A stretch of DNA of 64,000 nucleotides from Brevibacillus massiliensis (GTDB lineage: Bacteria > Bacillota > Bacilli > Brevibacillales > Brevibacillaceae), in assembly GCF_000311785.1 (NCBI RefSeq), contig NZ_HE978546.1:1-64000 (forward strand). Direction: 5' to 3'. Shown in pieces: positions 43,867-52,909 of the stretch. Under the pieces are notes generated by a model that was not told the DNA's origin, ran no database searches, and saw only the letters and a list, made by a program, of their open reading frames with translations. Made by a program: the position numbers and the translations under genes. Within the stretch, counting starts at the first letter, position 1, and each line of letters starts with the position of its first letter.

Positions 43867-45344
43867 CAGGCATTCCTCCCGTACGTTTCGCGGATTTCCT
43901 TGCGCAAGATCTTGCCGTACGTGCTTTTCGGCAAGGAGTCCACAATGTGAATTCGCTGCGGTTTCTTAAAGCTGGCCAGATGGCTTTTGCACAGTTCAAT
44001 CAACTCCTGCTCGCTTGCGGCTTGTCCCTCGCGAAGGACGACGTGGGCGCAGACCGCTTCGCCCCACTTTTCGTCCGGAATGCCGAACACACAGGTTTCT
44101 TTGACCGCAGGGTGAAGATTCAACACCTCTTCCACTTCCCGCGGATAAATATTGGCGCCGCCGCTGATGATCACGTCTTTTTTCCTGTCGACGATGTGCA
44201 GGTACCCTGCCTCGTCCACCCAGCCCAGGTCGCCGGTGTGCAGCCAGCCGTCTTTCAGCGTCTCGGCTGTCGCCTCCGGATTGTTCCAGTATCCTTTCAT
44301 CACCAGCGAGCCCCGGCAGACAATCTCGCCTACCTGACCGGCCGGAACCTCGCTCCCCTCGTCGTCGACGATCTTCAGCTCGACAAACGAACCGGCGGCG
44401 CCGCAGGAAGCCGGACGGTGCTGCAGTTCGTGGCGGGGCATGACCGTGATCGTCATCGGCGCCTCCACCTGGCCGTAGGTTTCGACGATCTTGGGACCGA
44501 GCAGCTCCAGCGCCAGCTTGACCTTCTCGGCCGCCATCGGCGCCCCCGCCATATTGATCGTCCTGAGCGAACGCAGGTCCCGCCGGGCGAAGCTTTTATC
44601 GTGGATCATCAGGTTGACCATCGTCGGCACCAGAAAGACCGTGGTGATCCGCTCGGTTTCGATCGCCTCCAAAAACTGCTCCGGCTCGAACCTGTTGAAC
44701 ACGACTTGCTTTAGTCCCAAAAGGAGGGCGCACTGCGCCAGGAAGTTGCTCCCGTGGGTCAGCGGGGCGACGTGGCCGATGACGTCGTCGTGCGTCAGAT
44801 TGCACGCCATCGTCAGGGACAAGGCGCCGGAAATGAAGTTTCGATGAGACAGCATCACGCCTTTTGGCCGTCCTGTCGTACCGGATGTGTACATGATGGC
44901 GAACAGGTCGTCCTCGTCCACCGCCGTCTTTGGCTCCGCGCATTCGGAGGCGGCAAGCCAGCTCTCGTACGCTCCGCCTACGGCTACCCTGGGAAGGGGA
45001 CCCGCCACGTTTTGCATCAGGTGGTCCTCCCCGATCAGCAGGCTCGCCCCCGAGTGTTCCAGGATGTACTCGTGCTCCTTTGCGTGCAGCCGGTAGTTGA
45101 GCGGAACCTTGACAAGCCCGGTCAGCGCGATCGCTATGTCCAGTTCTACGTGTTCGATGCGGTTGGACATCAGGATCGCAACCCGGTCCCCTTTTTTCAG
45201 CCCCTTGTCATGCAGTGCTTTTGCCAGGCGAAAAGAGCGGTCCCGCAGTTCGGCATAGGTAAAGCTGCGCTCCCCTTCCGCAACGGCAGTCTGAGCGGAA
45301 AATTGTCTGCATGTTTTTTTGGCAATACACCCTAATGTTTCCAA
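43866..45344 (-). CDS. Acyl-CoA ligase (AMP-forming)
   Basis: A 492-residue ANL-superfamily ligase, shorter than the copy at 4568. Motifs: IMYTSGTTGRPKGVMLSH near residue 150, GWLHTGDLGWVDEAGYLHIVD, ISGGANIYPREVEEVL near 400 and STYGKILRKEIRE at the end with the catalytic Lys. It would activate the acid imported by the TRAP system downstream. ETYGQVEAP supplies the A5-type motif. Lies directly after the PPC-domain gene (3 bp). Confidence 0.92.
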   Translation of the reverse strand: METLGCIAKKTCRQFSAQTAVAEGERSFTYAELRDRSFRLAKALHDKGLKKGDRVAILMSNRIEHVELDIAIALTGLVKVPLNYRLHAKEHEYILEHSGASLLIGEDHLMQNVAGPLPRVAVGGAYESWLAASECAEPKTAVDEDDLFAIMYTSGTTGRPKGVMLSHRNFISGALSLTMACNLTHDDVIGHVAPLTHGSNFLAQCALLLGLKQVVFNRFEPEQFLEAIETERITTVFLVPTMVNLMIHDKSFARRDLRSLRTINMAGAPMAAEKVKLALELLGPKIVETYGQVEAPMTITVMPRHELQHRPASCGAAGSFVELKIVDDEGSEVPAGQVGEIVCRGSLVMKGYWNNPEATAETLKDGWLHTGDLGWVDEAGYLHIVDRKKDVIISGGANIYPREVEEVLNLHPAVKETCVFGIPDEKWGEAVCAHVVLREGQAASEQELIELCKSHLASFKKPQRIHIVDSLPKSTYGKILRKEIRETYGRNA

Positions 45345-45347
45345 CCA

Positions 45348-45827
45348 CTACCCTCCCTGTTTAAAGGTGATGACGGAAAATCCCAGCTCCGGATGGAAGG
45401 AACGAACCGCCTCGACAGAACTCCCTACCTTGATCGTAAATTCGACGGTAATCAGCACCGGATTTTTCCCGGGCAAAACGTGGCCGCCAAAAACCTGTCC
45501 CTGCTTGTTTACAAATAAACCATGCAGGTGCATGTCGATCGCCTGCTCATCGTTTCGGCACAGAAAGCCTGTCGCATTTAGAATCTCAATCGGCCCGTCT
45601 ACCGTGACCGGATCGCTGTAACCCGGCCGCCCATCCGGCCCGTCCACACCGTATACGTACGTGGCCCTGCTGAGCGAGCCGATGCCGGTCAGCATGCCGG
45701 ACGCGACATTGTACTTGGCGTATTCGGCGATGATGCCCTCCATCAAGTCGGTGCCTCCGGTCAAGGAGCCAAAGATAACGCCGTTCTCCCGATCGTAAAC
45801 GGAATGATTTGTTCGCTTGTTCCCCAC
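45348..45827 (-). CDS. PPC-domain (DUF296) protein
   Basis: A 159-residue PPC/DUF296 protein. The fold's core elements are seen: GVIFGSLTGGTDLMEGI near the start, SGMLTGIGSLSRATYVYG, the His pair MHLHGLF that lines the trimer's metal site, and a closing VITFKQGG. Bacterial members are metal-binding and of unknown catalytic role; plant relatives bind DNA. The GTG with GGAGG five bases upstream is the better start. First gene of the TRAP-thiolase operon, so it may sense or process its substrate. Confidence 0.82.
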   Translation of the reverse strand: MGNKRTNHSVYDRENGVIFGSLTGGTDLMEGIIAEYAKYNVASGMLTGIGSLSRATYVYGVDGPDGRPGYSDPVTVDGPIEILNATGFLCRNDEQAIDMHLHGLFVNKQGQVFGGHVLPGKNPVLITVEFTIKVGSSVEAVRSFHPELGFSVITFKQGG

Positions 45828-45897
45828 ACGCTCCTCCACTATTTCGCAATATTTTTCATTTTTCAGGAAAATAATAACACAAATATTTCATCAATAT

Positions 45898-45926
45898 ATA
45901 TAATTCTGATTAATTTTCGTAATCAA
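45898..45926 (-). promoter_or_regulatory. Candidate sigmaA promoter of TRAP-thiolase operon
   Basis: On the minus strand TTGATT, 17 bases, then TTATAT, about 70 bases before the PPC gene, inside an AT-rich stretch. No -24/-12 element is seen here, which distinguishes this operon from its sigma54 neighbour. Confidence 0.5.
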
Positions 45927-46002
45927 TTATTTTTAACCGTGACAGCGGCAGATGCCGTCGGGATCTATCACCCCATTTCATTCAGCAAGGCGACATCTTA
46001 AT

Positions 46003-46048
46003 AAAAAAGGCTGTCCGGGACGGCTGATCCAGCCGCTTGAGACAGCCA
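46003..46048 (-). terminator. Terminator of liv-type operon
   Basis: On the minus strand GGCTGTC and GACAGCC enclose an inner stem GCGGCT/AGCCGT, followed by TTTTTT. It is 20 bp past livF, ending the sigma54-driven operon. Confidence 0.88.
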
Positions 46049-46068
46049 CCTCCCGGCCCGCAGTCAGA

Positions 46069-46779
46069 TCACGCGCCGAGATAGGTTTGAATGATCTTCT
46101 CGTCGTGTAAAAGCTCGCTCGAAGCGCCTGTGATTTCCACGGCGCCCGATGAGAGCACATAAGCCCTGTCCGAGATGGAAAGCGCCGCTTTTGCCAGCTG
46201 TTCGACCAGCAGGATCGTCTTTCCCTCGGTGCGCAGCTGTGCCACCGTGTCCAGGATCAGCTTGACGAACAGCGGCGAAAGACCCATCGACGGCTCATCG
46301 AGCACGATAAATTCGGGGTCGGCCATCAGCGCCCGGGAGAGAGCCAGCATCTGCTGCTCGCCTCCTGAGAGAGTGCCCGCCTGCTGCTTCCTGCGCTCTT
46401 TTAACCGGGGGAAGCGGGTGTACTCGCGTTCGATCCACTCTTTTACGAGAGCCGGATTTTTTTTGGTCTTGGTGTATGCTCCCAGGATCAAATTTTCTTC
46501 CACGGATTGATCGCCGAATATCTGCCTCCCCTGCGGCACGTGGCCAATCCGTTTTTTCATGATGTCATGGGCCTGGATGCCATTCAGCAATTCTCCCTTG
46601 TACCTGACCTCGCCTGAACTGATCTTGACCAGTCCGGTGATCGCCCGCAGCAGCGTCGTTTTGCCCGCTCCGTTGCGGCCGATCAGGGCCACAATCTCGC
46701 CCTCGTCGATATGCAGATTGACGCCGCAGAGCGCCTGTGCCCTGCCGTAATGGACGTACAGCTCATTCACCGACAACAA
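46069..46779 (-). CDS. livF: LivF-type ABC transporter ATP-binding protein
   Basis: A 236-residue ATPase of the branched-chain amino acid (HAAT) importer family. Walker A GRNGAGKTTLLRAITGL is near residue 37, the signature TLSGGEQQMLALSRAL near 137 and Walker B FIVLDEPSMGLSPLF near 160. TTG start, AGGAGGTG upstream, overlapping the previous gene by 17 bases. Membrane-associated partner of the fused LivM-LivG protein. Confidence 0.93.
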   Translation of the reverse strand: MLSVNELYVHYGRAQALCGVNLHIDEGEIVALIGRNGAGKTTLLRAITGLVKISSGEVRYKGELLNGIQAHDIMKKRIGHVPQGRQIFGDQSVEENLILGAYTKTKKNPALVKEWIEREYTRFPRLKERRKQQAGTLSGGEQQMLALSRALMADPEFIVLDEPSMGLSPLFVKLILDTVAQLRTEGKTILLVEQLAKAALSISDRAYVLSSGAVEITGASSELLHDEKIIQTYLGA

Positions 46780-48547
46780 GCTTTGTCACCTCCTCGCCGC
46801 CCAGGTACGCCTCGATCACCTGCGGATGTTTCTGGATATGCGCCGGATCGCCTTCCGCGATTTTCTTGCCGAAGTCAAGCACTGTGATCGTGTCGCAGAC
46901 GTTCATCACGATCTCCATGTGATGTTCGACAAGGATGATCGAGATGCCGATCTCCTTGAGATTGCGGATCACCTTCACGATTTTGTCCACTTCGTACTGG
47001 CTCGCCCCCGCTGCGGGTTCGTCCAGGATCAGCAATTGCGGCTTGACCGCCATTGCGCGGGCGATCTCGACGAGCCGCTGTTCGCCGTAGGAGAGATTGG
47101 CTGCCATTTCATTCGCCTTTTCAGCCATCCCGACGAAAGCCAGCAAATGCATGGCCTCTTCGCGAAGCCGCTCCTCTTCCCGCCAAAAGCGGGGGGTGTG
47201 CAGGAGGTTGGCAAAAAAACCGCTCGTATAGTGCAGATGAAATCCGACCAGCACGTTTTGCAGGACGGTTAGTTCCGAAAAGAGCTGCAAGTTTTGAAAG
47301 GTGCGGGTGATCCCGGCCTCCGCCATCTTGTGGGGCGGAAAGCTGGTGACGTTGCGGGTGTTCCAGATCATCTGCCCCGCCGTCGGGACGTATACGCCGC
47401 TCAGGACGTTGACGATCGTGCTTTTTCCCGACCCGTTCGGCCCGATCAGCCCCCGCACTTCCGGCCCCTGCAGGGTTAGATCAACCCCGTCGACTGCGCG
47501 GTACCCGTCAAATTCCATCACCACTTGCCGGATATCGAGGACCGTCGCCTGTCTTTTTGCCGCCCAGCGCACTTCGGTCCCCAAGGCTTCTCGCGCTCCG
47601 TCCGCTTCTTTGGCAAGCGGTAGTGCTTCCCTTCTCTTTCCTTTGACCCGGCCCAGGCTGCCGACGATGCCCTGCGGCAGCAGCACCAGACTGACCAGCA
47701 GGATGGCGCCGAAGATCAGCAGATGGTAGTCGTACAAGCTCTGGAATGCCTGCGGCAGCAAGAAAATCACGATTGTGCCGATGACGGGCCCGAGCCGCGT
47801 GCCGGCGCCGCCCACGATCACCCCGACCAAAAACAGGATCGATTTGTCCCAGGTAAACGAGTCGCTGTTGAAATAGGAATTTTGAAAAGCGAACAGCGCA
47901 CCGCCGATCCCGGCAATCGAGGCGCTGACCACAAACGCCAGCACCTTCCAGTTCCGCACGTCGACACCTGCCGTCGCCGCAGCCACCTCGCTGCTGCCCA
48001 TCGCCTGAAAGGTCCTGCCGACGCGGGAGGTGAACAAATTGTCCGCCAAAACGGTAATGACGAGGGTAATCAGCGCGATCAGCCAGTAGTACTCCACAAT
48101 CCCAAGCGATAAACCAAGCAGACTGGGCGAATTCAGGTACAGGCCGGCCGGCCCCCCGGTAACTTCTACCCAGCGGTTGGCGATAATCTCGATCAGCATG
48201 CCGAACGCGATTGTCACCATCGCCAAATAGGGCCCTTTCGCCCGCAGGGAGAGCATCGCGACGATGCCGCCGGCAGCGGCACAGATGGCCGTGCCCAGGG
48301 TCAGGCTGAAGAGAAAGGGAACGCCGGCGTTGTTGAGCAAAGCCGTGCCGTATGCGCCGATGGCAAAAAATCCGGCATGTCCCAGCGACAACTGGCCGGA
48401 GAGCCCGACCAGCAGGTTGAGACCGACGACGACGATGTAGGTGTACAGGAAACCCTGGGCCAGGTGAATCAAGTAGGAATTGGGAAAAATCCACGGAAAA
48501 AGATACAAAGCTGCTCCGATAGCCGCGTAAATGCCCCACTTTTTCAT
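46763..48547 (-). CDS. LivM-LivG fusion: ABC permease plus ATPase
   Basis: A 594-residue fusion. Residues 1-305 are a LivM-type permease with eight or more helices (GLSGQLSLGHAGFFAIGAYG motif near residue 48). A linker at 305-335 leads to a LivG-type ATPase: Walker A GLIGPNGSGKSTIVNVLSG near 370, signature LSYGEQRLVEIARAM near 495 and Walker B LLILDEPAAGAS near 518. Such fusions tie permease and ATPase stoichiometry at one to one. It follows livH by one base. Confidence 0.92.
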   Translation of the reverse strand: MKKWGIYAAIGAALYLFPWIFPNSYLIHLAQGFLYTYIVVVGLNLLVGLSGQLSLGHAGFFAIGAYGTALLNNAGVPFLFSLTLGTAICAAAGGIVAMLSLRAKGPYLAMVTIAFGMLIEIIANRWVEVTGGPAGLYLNSPSLLGLSLGIVEYYWLIALITLVITVLADNLFTSRVGRTFQAMGSSEVAAATAGVDVRNWKVLAFVVSASIAGIGGALFAFQNSYFNSDSFTWDKSILFLVGVIVGGAGTRLGPVIGTIVIFLLPQAFQSLYDYHLLIFGAILLVSLVLLPQGIVGSLGRVKGKRREALPLAKEADGAREALGTEVRWAAKRQATVLDIRQVVMEFDGYRAVDGVDLTLQGPEVRGLIGPNGSGKSTIVNVLSGVYVPTAGQMIWNTRNVTSFPPHKMAEAGITRTFQNLQLFSELTVLQNVLVGFHLHYTSGFFANLLHTPRFWREEERLREEAMHLLAFVGMAEKANEMAANLSYGEQRLVEIARAMAVKPQLLILDEPAAGASQYEVDKIVKVIRNLKEIGISIILVEHHMEIVMNVCDTITVLDFGKKIAEGDPAHIQKHPQVIEAYLGGEEVTKLVVGE

Positions 48548-48548
48548 C

Positions 48549-49436
48549 TTAAAATTTCTCCTTCACTTTTTTCCCGAAGAGACCTTGCGGCATAAAAATC
48601 AGCACGATCAGGATCAGCACAAAGGCACTGGCGTCCTTGTACGCGGAACTGCCCAGCGCAAACACCTGCTCCAGCACGCCGAGCAGCAGGCCGCCGATGA
48701 GAATGCCGACAGGGTTATCCAATCCGCCGATAATCGCCGCGGCGAACGCCTTTAGCCCCAGCGTCGCCCCCATGAAAAAAGCGGTGTTGGTAATCGGCCC
48801 GACCAATATGCCGCCGATGCCGGCCAGCGCCGAAGAGAGGGCAAAGGCGAGAATGGCCATCGCACGCGGATTAATCCCCATTAAAGCTGCCGCCTCGGGG
48901 TTGCATGCGACCGCAGCCAGCGCCTTGCCGAGCAGGGACTTTTTCAGGAAAATGAAAAGGCAGCCCATGATGACAAGCGCACAGACGGCAATGAAAATCT
49001 CGTGTTTGGCAATGCCGACGCCCCCAAACCTGAGCACTCCGCTGCCGAACGGGGAAGGAAACGGGATGACGTTCCTTCCCCAGACCAGCATGGCGAGATT
49101 GCGAAACATCATCGATACGGCCACCGTGCTCAGGATCCAGCTAATCGATATGAAATTGTTCTGCAGCGGACGTATGGCGATCCGCTCCAATCCCCAGCCC
49201 AACAGGCCCATGACCAGACAGGTCACGGCCAGGGTGAGCAATAAAGCGAGAAACACGTTGATTCCAGAAGTCATCAGCGCCCCCAGTGACGTCAATCCCA
49301 AAAGCGCCCCGACCATGAGAAAGTCGCCCTGACCGAAATTCAGCGTCCGTGTCGTCACATAGGTAATGTAGTAGCCTTGGGCTATGATTGCGTAGATGCT
49401 TCCGAGAATGAATCCGCTTACCACTGCTTGCAGCAA
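48549..49436 (-). CDS. livH: LivH-type ABC transporter permease
   Basis: A 295-residue permease with about eight helices and the LivH opening VSGFILGSIYAIIAQGYYI; FGQGDFLMVGALLG follows near residue 40, and the coupling region GINPRAMAILAFALSSALAGIGG near 190. TTG start preceded by GGAGGAGG. Second gene of the operon, 25 bp after the binding protein. Confidence 0.93.
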   Translation of the reverse strand: MLQAVVSGFILGSIYAIIAQGYYITYVTTRTLNFGQGDFLMVGALLGLTSLGALMTSGINVFLALLLTLAVTCLVMGLLGWGLERIAIRPLQNNFISISWILSTVAVSMMFRNLAMLVWGRNVIPFPSPFGSGVLRFGGVGIAKHEIFIAVCALVIMGCLFIFLKKSLLGKALAAVACNPEAAALMGINPRAMAILAFALSSALAGIGGILVGPITNTAFFMGATLGLKAFAAAIIGGLDNPVGILIGGLLLGVLEQVFALGSSAYKDASAFVLILIVLIFMPQGLFGKKVKEKF

Positions 49437-49461
49437 CGCGCCTCCTCCTTCCTGCCCGGCG

Positions 49462-50679
49462 TTACGGTTTCACAATCAAACCGTCTTTATAGGTTGCCAG
49501 GAACATATTATCGCTGTTTAGCGCTTCGTGGTTTTCTTTGGTGAACGGCTTGGCATCAATCGCCGTAATCCCCCGAAAACCGTCCGTATTCTCAATGGCA
49601 TCGCGAATCGCTTTGGGATCGGTGCCCGCTTTCTTCACCGCTTCCAGAATGAGATTGGCGCAGTCATATCCCTGGGCTGAAGCGATCGGGAAGATGTCAT
49701 CGCCGTACTTCGCCTTCACTTTTTCGTGGAACGCAGCGGCTTCGGGGCTTTGGTCCACCGTAAAGGACTGCACCATGTAGACGTCTTTGTTGACGAGATC
49801 GCCAACCAGTTCTTTGACTGTCGGATCGCCCATTGCCCACGACGCGACCGTGACCGGAAAATAGTTTAATTTTTCACGCGATTTCAGGTATTGTGCCGCC
49901 TCTGGAGCCAGGCCGTAAAAGATGACGACATCGACGTTTGCCTCGCGCATTTTTGTCAGTTGGGACTCCATGCTGGTGTCGTTCACCTGGAACGATTCGG
50001 CTATGGTGAGCTGCATGTTGTACTTGGTTTTCAGCACGTCTTCGACATCGGCTTTACCGCCCTGCCCGTAGCCGGTCGTATCATGCAAAAGACCGATCTT
50101 GGCGTACTTTTTTTCCTCGACGATAAATTTCAGCATCGTCTCAACCTGTCCCCGGTCGTAAGGGGCAACCCGGAAAATGTAATTTTTCTCCTGATCAGCG
50201 TACTGTGTGGTGATTCCAGTACCCGTTGCGACAGGGATGACCTCCGGAATACCCGCTTCCTGCGGGTACTTGATATGGGCTTTCCCGTTGCCGCTGTTGG
50301 CCGGGCCGATAAAAGCGACGACCTTGTCCTGATTGATCAGGCGCTGCACGATTTCAACCGACTTTTCCGGCTTTGCTTCATCGTCGTACACGATCAATTT
50401 GGCTTTTTGACCGTTTGCTCCGCCCGCTTCGTTAAACTCATCCACAGCCATTGCAGCAGCCCGTTTGACTGCTTCCCCGAATTTGGCTGTTCCGCCGCTG
50501 AGGGAAATGGCGAGACCAATCTTAAATTCTCCGGCATCCCCGCCTGAACTGGTCTGTCCCGGTTCTGATGCCGGATTGGCCGGAGCGGGAGCGCTGGTCT
50601 GCTGATCCACCTTTGGGGCGCAGCCGGCAAATCCCATTGAACACAACAAAACTGCAGATAACAGCCACTTTGCTTTCAT
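49462..50679 (-). CDS. LivK-type binding lipoprotein
   Basis: A 405-residue periplasmic-binding-type protein of the Leu/Ile/Val-BP (peripla_BP_6) family, anchored by lipobox GFAGCAPKV. The first ligand-binding lobe starts FKIGLAISLSGGTAKFGEAV; the AFIGPANSGNGKAHIKYPQE segment is typical. Relatives bind amino acids, amides, urea, aromatic acids or hydroxy acids, so branched-chain amino acids should not be assumed. First gene after the sigma54 promoter. Confidence 0.92.
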   Translation of the reverse strand: MKAKWLLSAVLLCSMGFAGCAPKVDQQTSAPAPANPASEPGQTSSGGDAGEFKIGLAISLSGGTAKFGEAVKRAAAMAVDEFNEAGGANGQKAKLIVYDDEAKPEKSVEIVQRLINQDKVVAFIGPANSGNGKAHIKYPQEAGIPEVIPVATGTGITTQYADQEKNYIFRVAPYDRGQVETMLKFIVEEKKYAKIGLLHDTTGYGQGGKADVEDVLKTKYNMQLTIAESFQVNDTSMESQLTKMREANVDVVIFYGLAPEAAQYLKSREKLNYFPVTVASWAMGDPTVKELVGDLVNKDVYMVQSFTVDQSPEAAAFHEKVKAKYGDDIFPIASAQGYDCANLILEAVKKAGTDPKAIRDAIENTDGFRGITAIDAKPFTKENHEALNSDNMFLATYKDGLIVKP

Positions 50680-50740
50680 TCACATCGTCCCCCTTTTCTT
50701 CTCACCGAAAGGCACCTTGCAATCGCTGTCATTCTTACTT

Positions 50741-50756
50741 AGCAAAACCTATGCCA
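50741..50756 (-). promoter_or_regulatory. Sigma54 (-24/-12) promoter of the liv-type operon
   Basis: Minus strand TGGCATAGGTTTTGCT matches TGGCACG-N4-TTGCW with the invariant GG and GC at exact spacing (13 of the 14 key positions kept except C6/G7 changes). It is 62 bp upstream of the binding-protein ATG and just downstream of the palindromic activator sites. Confidence 0.85.
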
Positions 50757-50798
50757 ACCGCTGCGGCCGGGAAAGGCAGCGCAGGCAGCGATCTTAGT

Positions 50799-50858
50799 TG
50801 TCGCAGAAAAGAGACAATAGCCTGTTTCGATGGTGAGACATGAAGCCGTGATGAGACA
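50799..50858. promoter_or_regulatory. Activator sites (TGTCTC-N6-GAGACA) for liv-type operon
   Basis: Two near-complete copies of an 18 bp palindrome: TGTCGC-N6-GAGACA at 50799-50816 and TGTTTC-N6-GAGACA at 50823-50840. A half-site GAGACA follows at 50853-50858. The first is centred 65 bp from the -12 GC of the sigma54 promoter. The same palindrome recurs at 53830-53889. Confidence 0.8.
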
Positions 50859-50864
50859 TTTTTT

Positions 50865-52616
50865 TCAAAGCGAGAGCAGACCGTGTCTCTCCAGCTTTCG
50901 GTACAGGCTTGCCCGGTGAATGCCCAGCACCTGTGAAGCCTTCACTTTGTTTCCTTGACACTTTTCCAGGGCGAGCTCCAGGACCCGCTTCTCCGTTTTG
51001 GCCAACTCGGCCTCCAGGTCAAGTGTGACTGCCTCCCCTTTGAGGATCACCTGCCGGTCCTGCAGATAGGGAGGCAGGTGATCGGGCTGCAGCGTCCCGG
51101 AGTCGGCCAACTGCAGCGCCCTCTCCAAGACGTTGTGCATCTCCCTTACATTGCCCGGCCAACTGTGGGAGAGGAAGATCTCTTCCACCCGCGGGCTCAG
51201 CTCCGTTACAGCTGTGCACAGCTCCTGATTCAGCTTCCAGATCAGGTGATGCGCAAGGCTCAAAATGGCATGGCCCTGCACTCTCAGCGGCGGGATGCTA
51301 ATGGTAAAGACGTTCAGCCGGTAGTAGAGGTCTTGTCTGAACCTGCCCTCTGCGATCAGCTTTTCCAAAGGGCGGTGCGTCGCTGCGATCACCCGGATGT
51401 CTACGTTGATCGGTTTGGTGGCACCCACCCTCTCTACCTCTCTCTCCTGCAGCACGCGCAGCAGCTTCACCTGCATATCCAAAGGCATGTCTCCCACTTC
51501 GTCCAAAAACAGCGTGCCGCCGTGGGCCAATTCGATCTTCCCCGGTTTTCCTCCCTTTTTCGCGCCGGTAAACGCCCCTTCCTCGTAACCGAACAGCTCG
51601 GCCTCGATCAAATCCTTCGGGATGGCAGCGCAGTTTACGCGGATAAACGGCCCTTCCCCGCGCGGGCTCGCCTCATGAATCGCGTGAGCAAACAGTTCTT
51701 TGCCGGTGCCGCTTTCCCCCAAAATCAAGATCGACGACTTGGTCTTTGCCACCTTTTTCGCCAGCTCGATCGCTTCTGCAAGCAGATGGTGGTCTGAAAA
51801 TATTGAATTGAAAGAATATTTTGTTCCCATGACACGCTTTAGCTCCTGCCGATAGTAATCCAATTTCCGCTCCATGATGTTGTAGCGCTCGACCAACCCG
51901 CGCAGCTCGCGCAAATCGCTGAATAAAACCTTGCCCAATCCCCCGACGATCTCATCACCTTCGCGAAGCGGCATTCTGCTGACGATGATATCCCGATTGC
52001 GCAGCCGCATCAAATGGCCCAACTCCGGCTTTCCCGTCTGAATGACCAAATGCATCCGGGTATTCTCGATGACCTCTGTAATGTGTTTGCCGATCGCTTC
52101 CTCTATGGTGGTCCCGAGGAAATCGCAGTAGGTTTGATTGATCATCGTAATCCGGCCTTCGCGATCGCACATCACCAGGCCGTCGTACAGCTGATCGACC
52201 AATTCCCTGAACTGCTGCAGCTCCCGCTCCTGCGCCGACATCTTTTTAAAGGCGAGCTCGTAAGCGGTGATATCCTGAAACACGGATATTCCCCCGACGA
52301 TCTCCCCGTCCAGAACATACGGGGTGCGATTTGCCAGAAACATTTTGTCGCCAAACCGGACTTCATTGGCCAAGCTGGGTTTTCCCTCTTTCATCACCTG
52401 CAGGATATCCGTCCCTGGCGCAATGCCGGTGATGTTTTGGAATAGGACCTCATGCCGTTTCAAACCCAACATGCCGCAGCCCGCTTGATTGACATACAAA
52501 ATGACTCCCCGCTTGTCGACGATCATCACGCCATTGCTGAGCGAATCAAGCAATTGTCTCGTCTCCGGCGTCAAACCGTTCTGCAGGACGTCACCAGTTA
52601 TCCCCATATTTTCCAC
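50865..52616 (-). CDS. PAS-domain sigma54-dependent activator
   Basis: A 583-residue enhancer-binding protein. Two PAS sensory domains cover about residues 20-120 and 130-235. The sigma54 AAA+ domain (about 265-500) has Walker A GESGTGKELFAHAIHE, the GAFTGA loop for sigma54 contact and Walker B GGTLFLDEVGDM. A Fis-type helix-turn-helix ends the protein (NKVKASQVLGIHRASLYRKL). No receiver domain, so ligand sensing is probably by PAS. It lies between its presumed targets: the liv-type operon downstream and the 53.7 kb divergent pair upstream. Confidence 0.95.
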   Translation of the reverse strand: MENMGITGDVLQNGLTPETRQLLDSLSNGVMIVDKRGVILYVNQAGCGMLGLKRHEVLFQNITGIAPGTDILQVMKEGKPSLANEVRFGDKMFLANRTPYVLDGEIVGGISVFQDITAYELAFKKMSAQERELQQFRELVDQLYDGLVMCDREGRITMINQTYCDFLGTTIEEAIGKHITEVIENTRMHLVIQTGKPELGHLMRLRNRDIIVSRMPLREGDEIVGGLGKVLFSDLRELRGLVERYNIMERKLDYYRQELKRVMGTKYSFNSIFSDHHLLAEAIELAKKVAKTKSSILILGESGTGKELFAHAIHEASPRGEGPFIRVNCAAIPKDLIEAELFGYEEGAFTGAKKGGKPGKIELAHGGTLFLDEVGDMPLDMQVKLLRVLQEREVERVGATKPINVDIRVIAATHRPLEKLIAEGRFRQDLYYRLNVFTISIPPLRVQGHAILSLAHHLIWKLNQELCTAVTELSPRVEEIFLSHSWPGNVREMHNVLERALQLADSGTLQPDHLPPYLQDRQVILKGEAVTLDLEAELAKTEKRVLELALEKCQGNKVKASQVLGIHRASLYRKLERHGLLSL

Positions 52617-52879
52617 CTCCGCCTGTACTCTTTATGTTACTTGATCCTAGTGTCAGAATAAAGCGGAATTATTTGAATCGAAACTCTCTTTTCCTTATCG
52701 TGAAGGTAAGTGGAAGACGAGGAGGCACTGAAAAGCATACTCGACCATTCGAAAGGTAAACCAAAACCCCGCAAGCGAGGCAGGAGGGCGTGATTCGCGC
52801 CCTGGAGGTTTACGATGACGACAATCCCAGAGGGGTTGCGCAATTAATGCGCAGGAACCTGGCGGGGTGAAGCGAACAG

Positions 52880-52909
52880 GCAGCCCGCCCGGCATCACCG
52901 GCGGGCTGC
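52880..52909 (-). terminator. Strong hairpin after hydroxybutyrate dehydrogenase
   Basis: GCAGCCCGCC and GGCGGGCTGC pair perfectly around a ten-base loop directly at the stop codon. The T run is weak, so it may act with Rho or as a stabiliser. The rest of the gap to 52617 shows no gene and should contain the activator's promoter. Confidence 0.65.

Noticed and set aside
45828-46002. Sigma54 promoter for the TRAP-thiolase operon
   Set aside because: Searched for GG-N10-GC on the minus strand; the nearest candidate (GGCATCTGCCGC) has wrong spacing, and no TGTCTC-N6-GAGACA palindrome is present.
52740-52866. Possible gene remnant (frame containing ALEVYDDDNPRGVAQLM)
   Set aside because: About 26 codons loosely resembling the C-terminus of a flagellar M-ring protein, with no start or neighbouring flagellar genes. 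Too short to support.
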